NCBI RefSeq assembly: GCF_009827335.1
Contig: NZ_WTYH01000001.1
Location: 682,001-746,000 of the forward strand
Direction of reading: 5' to 3'
DNA length: 64,000 nt
Source: Aurantiacibacter arachoides
Lineage (GTDB): Bacteria; Pseudomonadota; Alphaproteobacteria; Sphingomonadales; Sphingomonadaceae
The notes below the pieces were generated by a model. It was not told the origin of the DNA. It ran no database searches and saw nothing but the letters and a program-made list of their open reading frames with translations. The first letter of the stretch is position 1. Each line of letters begins with the position of its first letter. Below, piece after piece: positions 63,627 through 64,000 of this stretch. A program made the translations under genes and the position numbers.

Positions 63627-63998
63627 ATGCCCACTATCAACCAGCTGGTGCGCAAGCCGCGCAACCCCGTGAAGACGAAGAGCAAGTCTGCCGCGATGCA
63701 GTCCGCCCCGCAGAAGCGCGGCGTGTGCACGCGCGTCTACACCACGACCCCGAAGAAGCCGAACTCGGCGCTGCGCAAGGTCGCCAAGATCCGCCTCACC
63801 AACCAGCGCGAGATCATCGCCTACATCCCCGGTGAAGGCCACAACCTGCAGGAACACTCCGTGGTGCTGATCCGCGGCGGCCGTGTGCGCGACCTTCCCG
63901 GCGTGCGCTATCACGTCCTGCGCGGCGTGCTCGACACACAGGGTGTCAAGGATCGCCGCCAGAGCCGCTCGAAGTACGGCGCCAAGCGTCCGAAGTGA
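63627..63998 (+). CDS. rpsL: 30S ribosomal protein S12
   Basis: A complete 123-aa S12 ([20 protein letters not shown] at the N-terminus, [11 protein letters not shown] around Lys43, [19 protein letters not shown] and the C-terminal [10 protein letters not shown]). It helps decode at the A site of the 30S subunit. Ribosome site AGGTGAAG precedes the ATG. It is normally first in the str operon (rpsL-rpsG-fusA-tuf), which would continue off the right edge. At the position of E. coli Lys88 it has Arg ([13 protein letters not shown]), which in E. coli gives streptomycin resistance. Confidence 0.98.
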   Translation: MPTINQLVRKPRNPVKTKSKSAAMQSAPQKRGVCTRVYTTTPKKPNSALRKVAKIRLTNQREIIAYIPGEGHNLQEHSVVLIRGGRVRDLPGVRYHVLRGVLDTQGVKDRRQSRSKYGAKRPK

Positions 63999-64000
63999 TT

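Overview
The window looks like a chromosomal segment of a high-GC alphaproteobacterium, most likely of the order Sphingomonadales (Erythrobacteraceae or Sphingomonadaceae type). This rests on gene content and protein style: spore-coat-U-like/chaperone-usher pili, an IlvD/Edd dehydratase beside an aromatic-acid symporter, a DUF885 lipoprotein, S9 and M14 peptidases, a TolB-propeller amidohydrolase, and an RpsL with Arg at position 88. No genus call is possible without database searches.

Layout. 1-4400 (minus strand): a surface-fibre locus with four spore-coat-U-like subunits, a PapD-like chaperone and the first 51 codons of a secreted protein that is probably the usher. Two subunit genes share a 332-bp block with no mismatch. 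4401-5060: a long AT-richer upstream region with a C9A7 tract at the start of the first subunit gene and a CtrA-like site. 5061-8464: a small ORF, a YegD-like Hsp70 and a DUF885 lipoprotein. 8656-16831: a respiratory block with CtaG, cytochrome b561, two c-type cytochromes, a caa3 subunit II with fused cytochrome c, an 846-aa subunit I-III fusion, a DUF2231 membrane protein and a lipoprotein sugar dehydrogenase. 16958-23411: small housekeeping and stress genes (GreA-like factor, GST, TrhO, HNH remnant or start-less gene, DCC protein, DUF427, ABC1 kinase, SDR). 23562-31127: large amidohydrolase, DUF5996 protein, AAHS transporter and IlvD/Edd dehydratase. 31204-35056: Ku, an MgtC-like protein and LigD (bacterial NHEJ).

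35293-44751: M49-like peptidase; an ilvE operon with a structured leader (ilvE, membrane-anchored LuxR-type protein, DUF4199 protein); a lipoprotein; then tlyA, tspO, ubiK-like, recO, leuB and a GT2-GtrA protein. 44767-44961: a degraded GIY-YIG fragment lying between inverted repeats. 44987-60392: PMT-type glycosyltransferase, metZ, S9 peptidase, CPA2 antiporter, apaG, M14 peptidase, LysR regulator, PPC-domain protein, a secreted unknown, and an SRPBCC-ADH-SDR cassette closed by a clear hairpin terminator. 60500-61198: an unknown minus-strand gene.

61230-63298 is the most unusual region: an AT-rich, tightly coupled three-gene operon made of a pentapeptide-repeat protein with a K+-channel-like membrane domain, a small nucleotidyltransferase with a helical tail, and a small unknown protein. 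It is inserted directly upstream of rpsL (63627-63998, start of the str operon). Its composition and architecture suggest a horizontally acquired conflict or defence module, but that function is inference.
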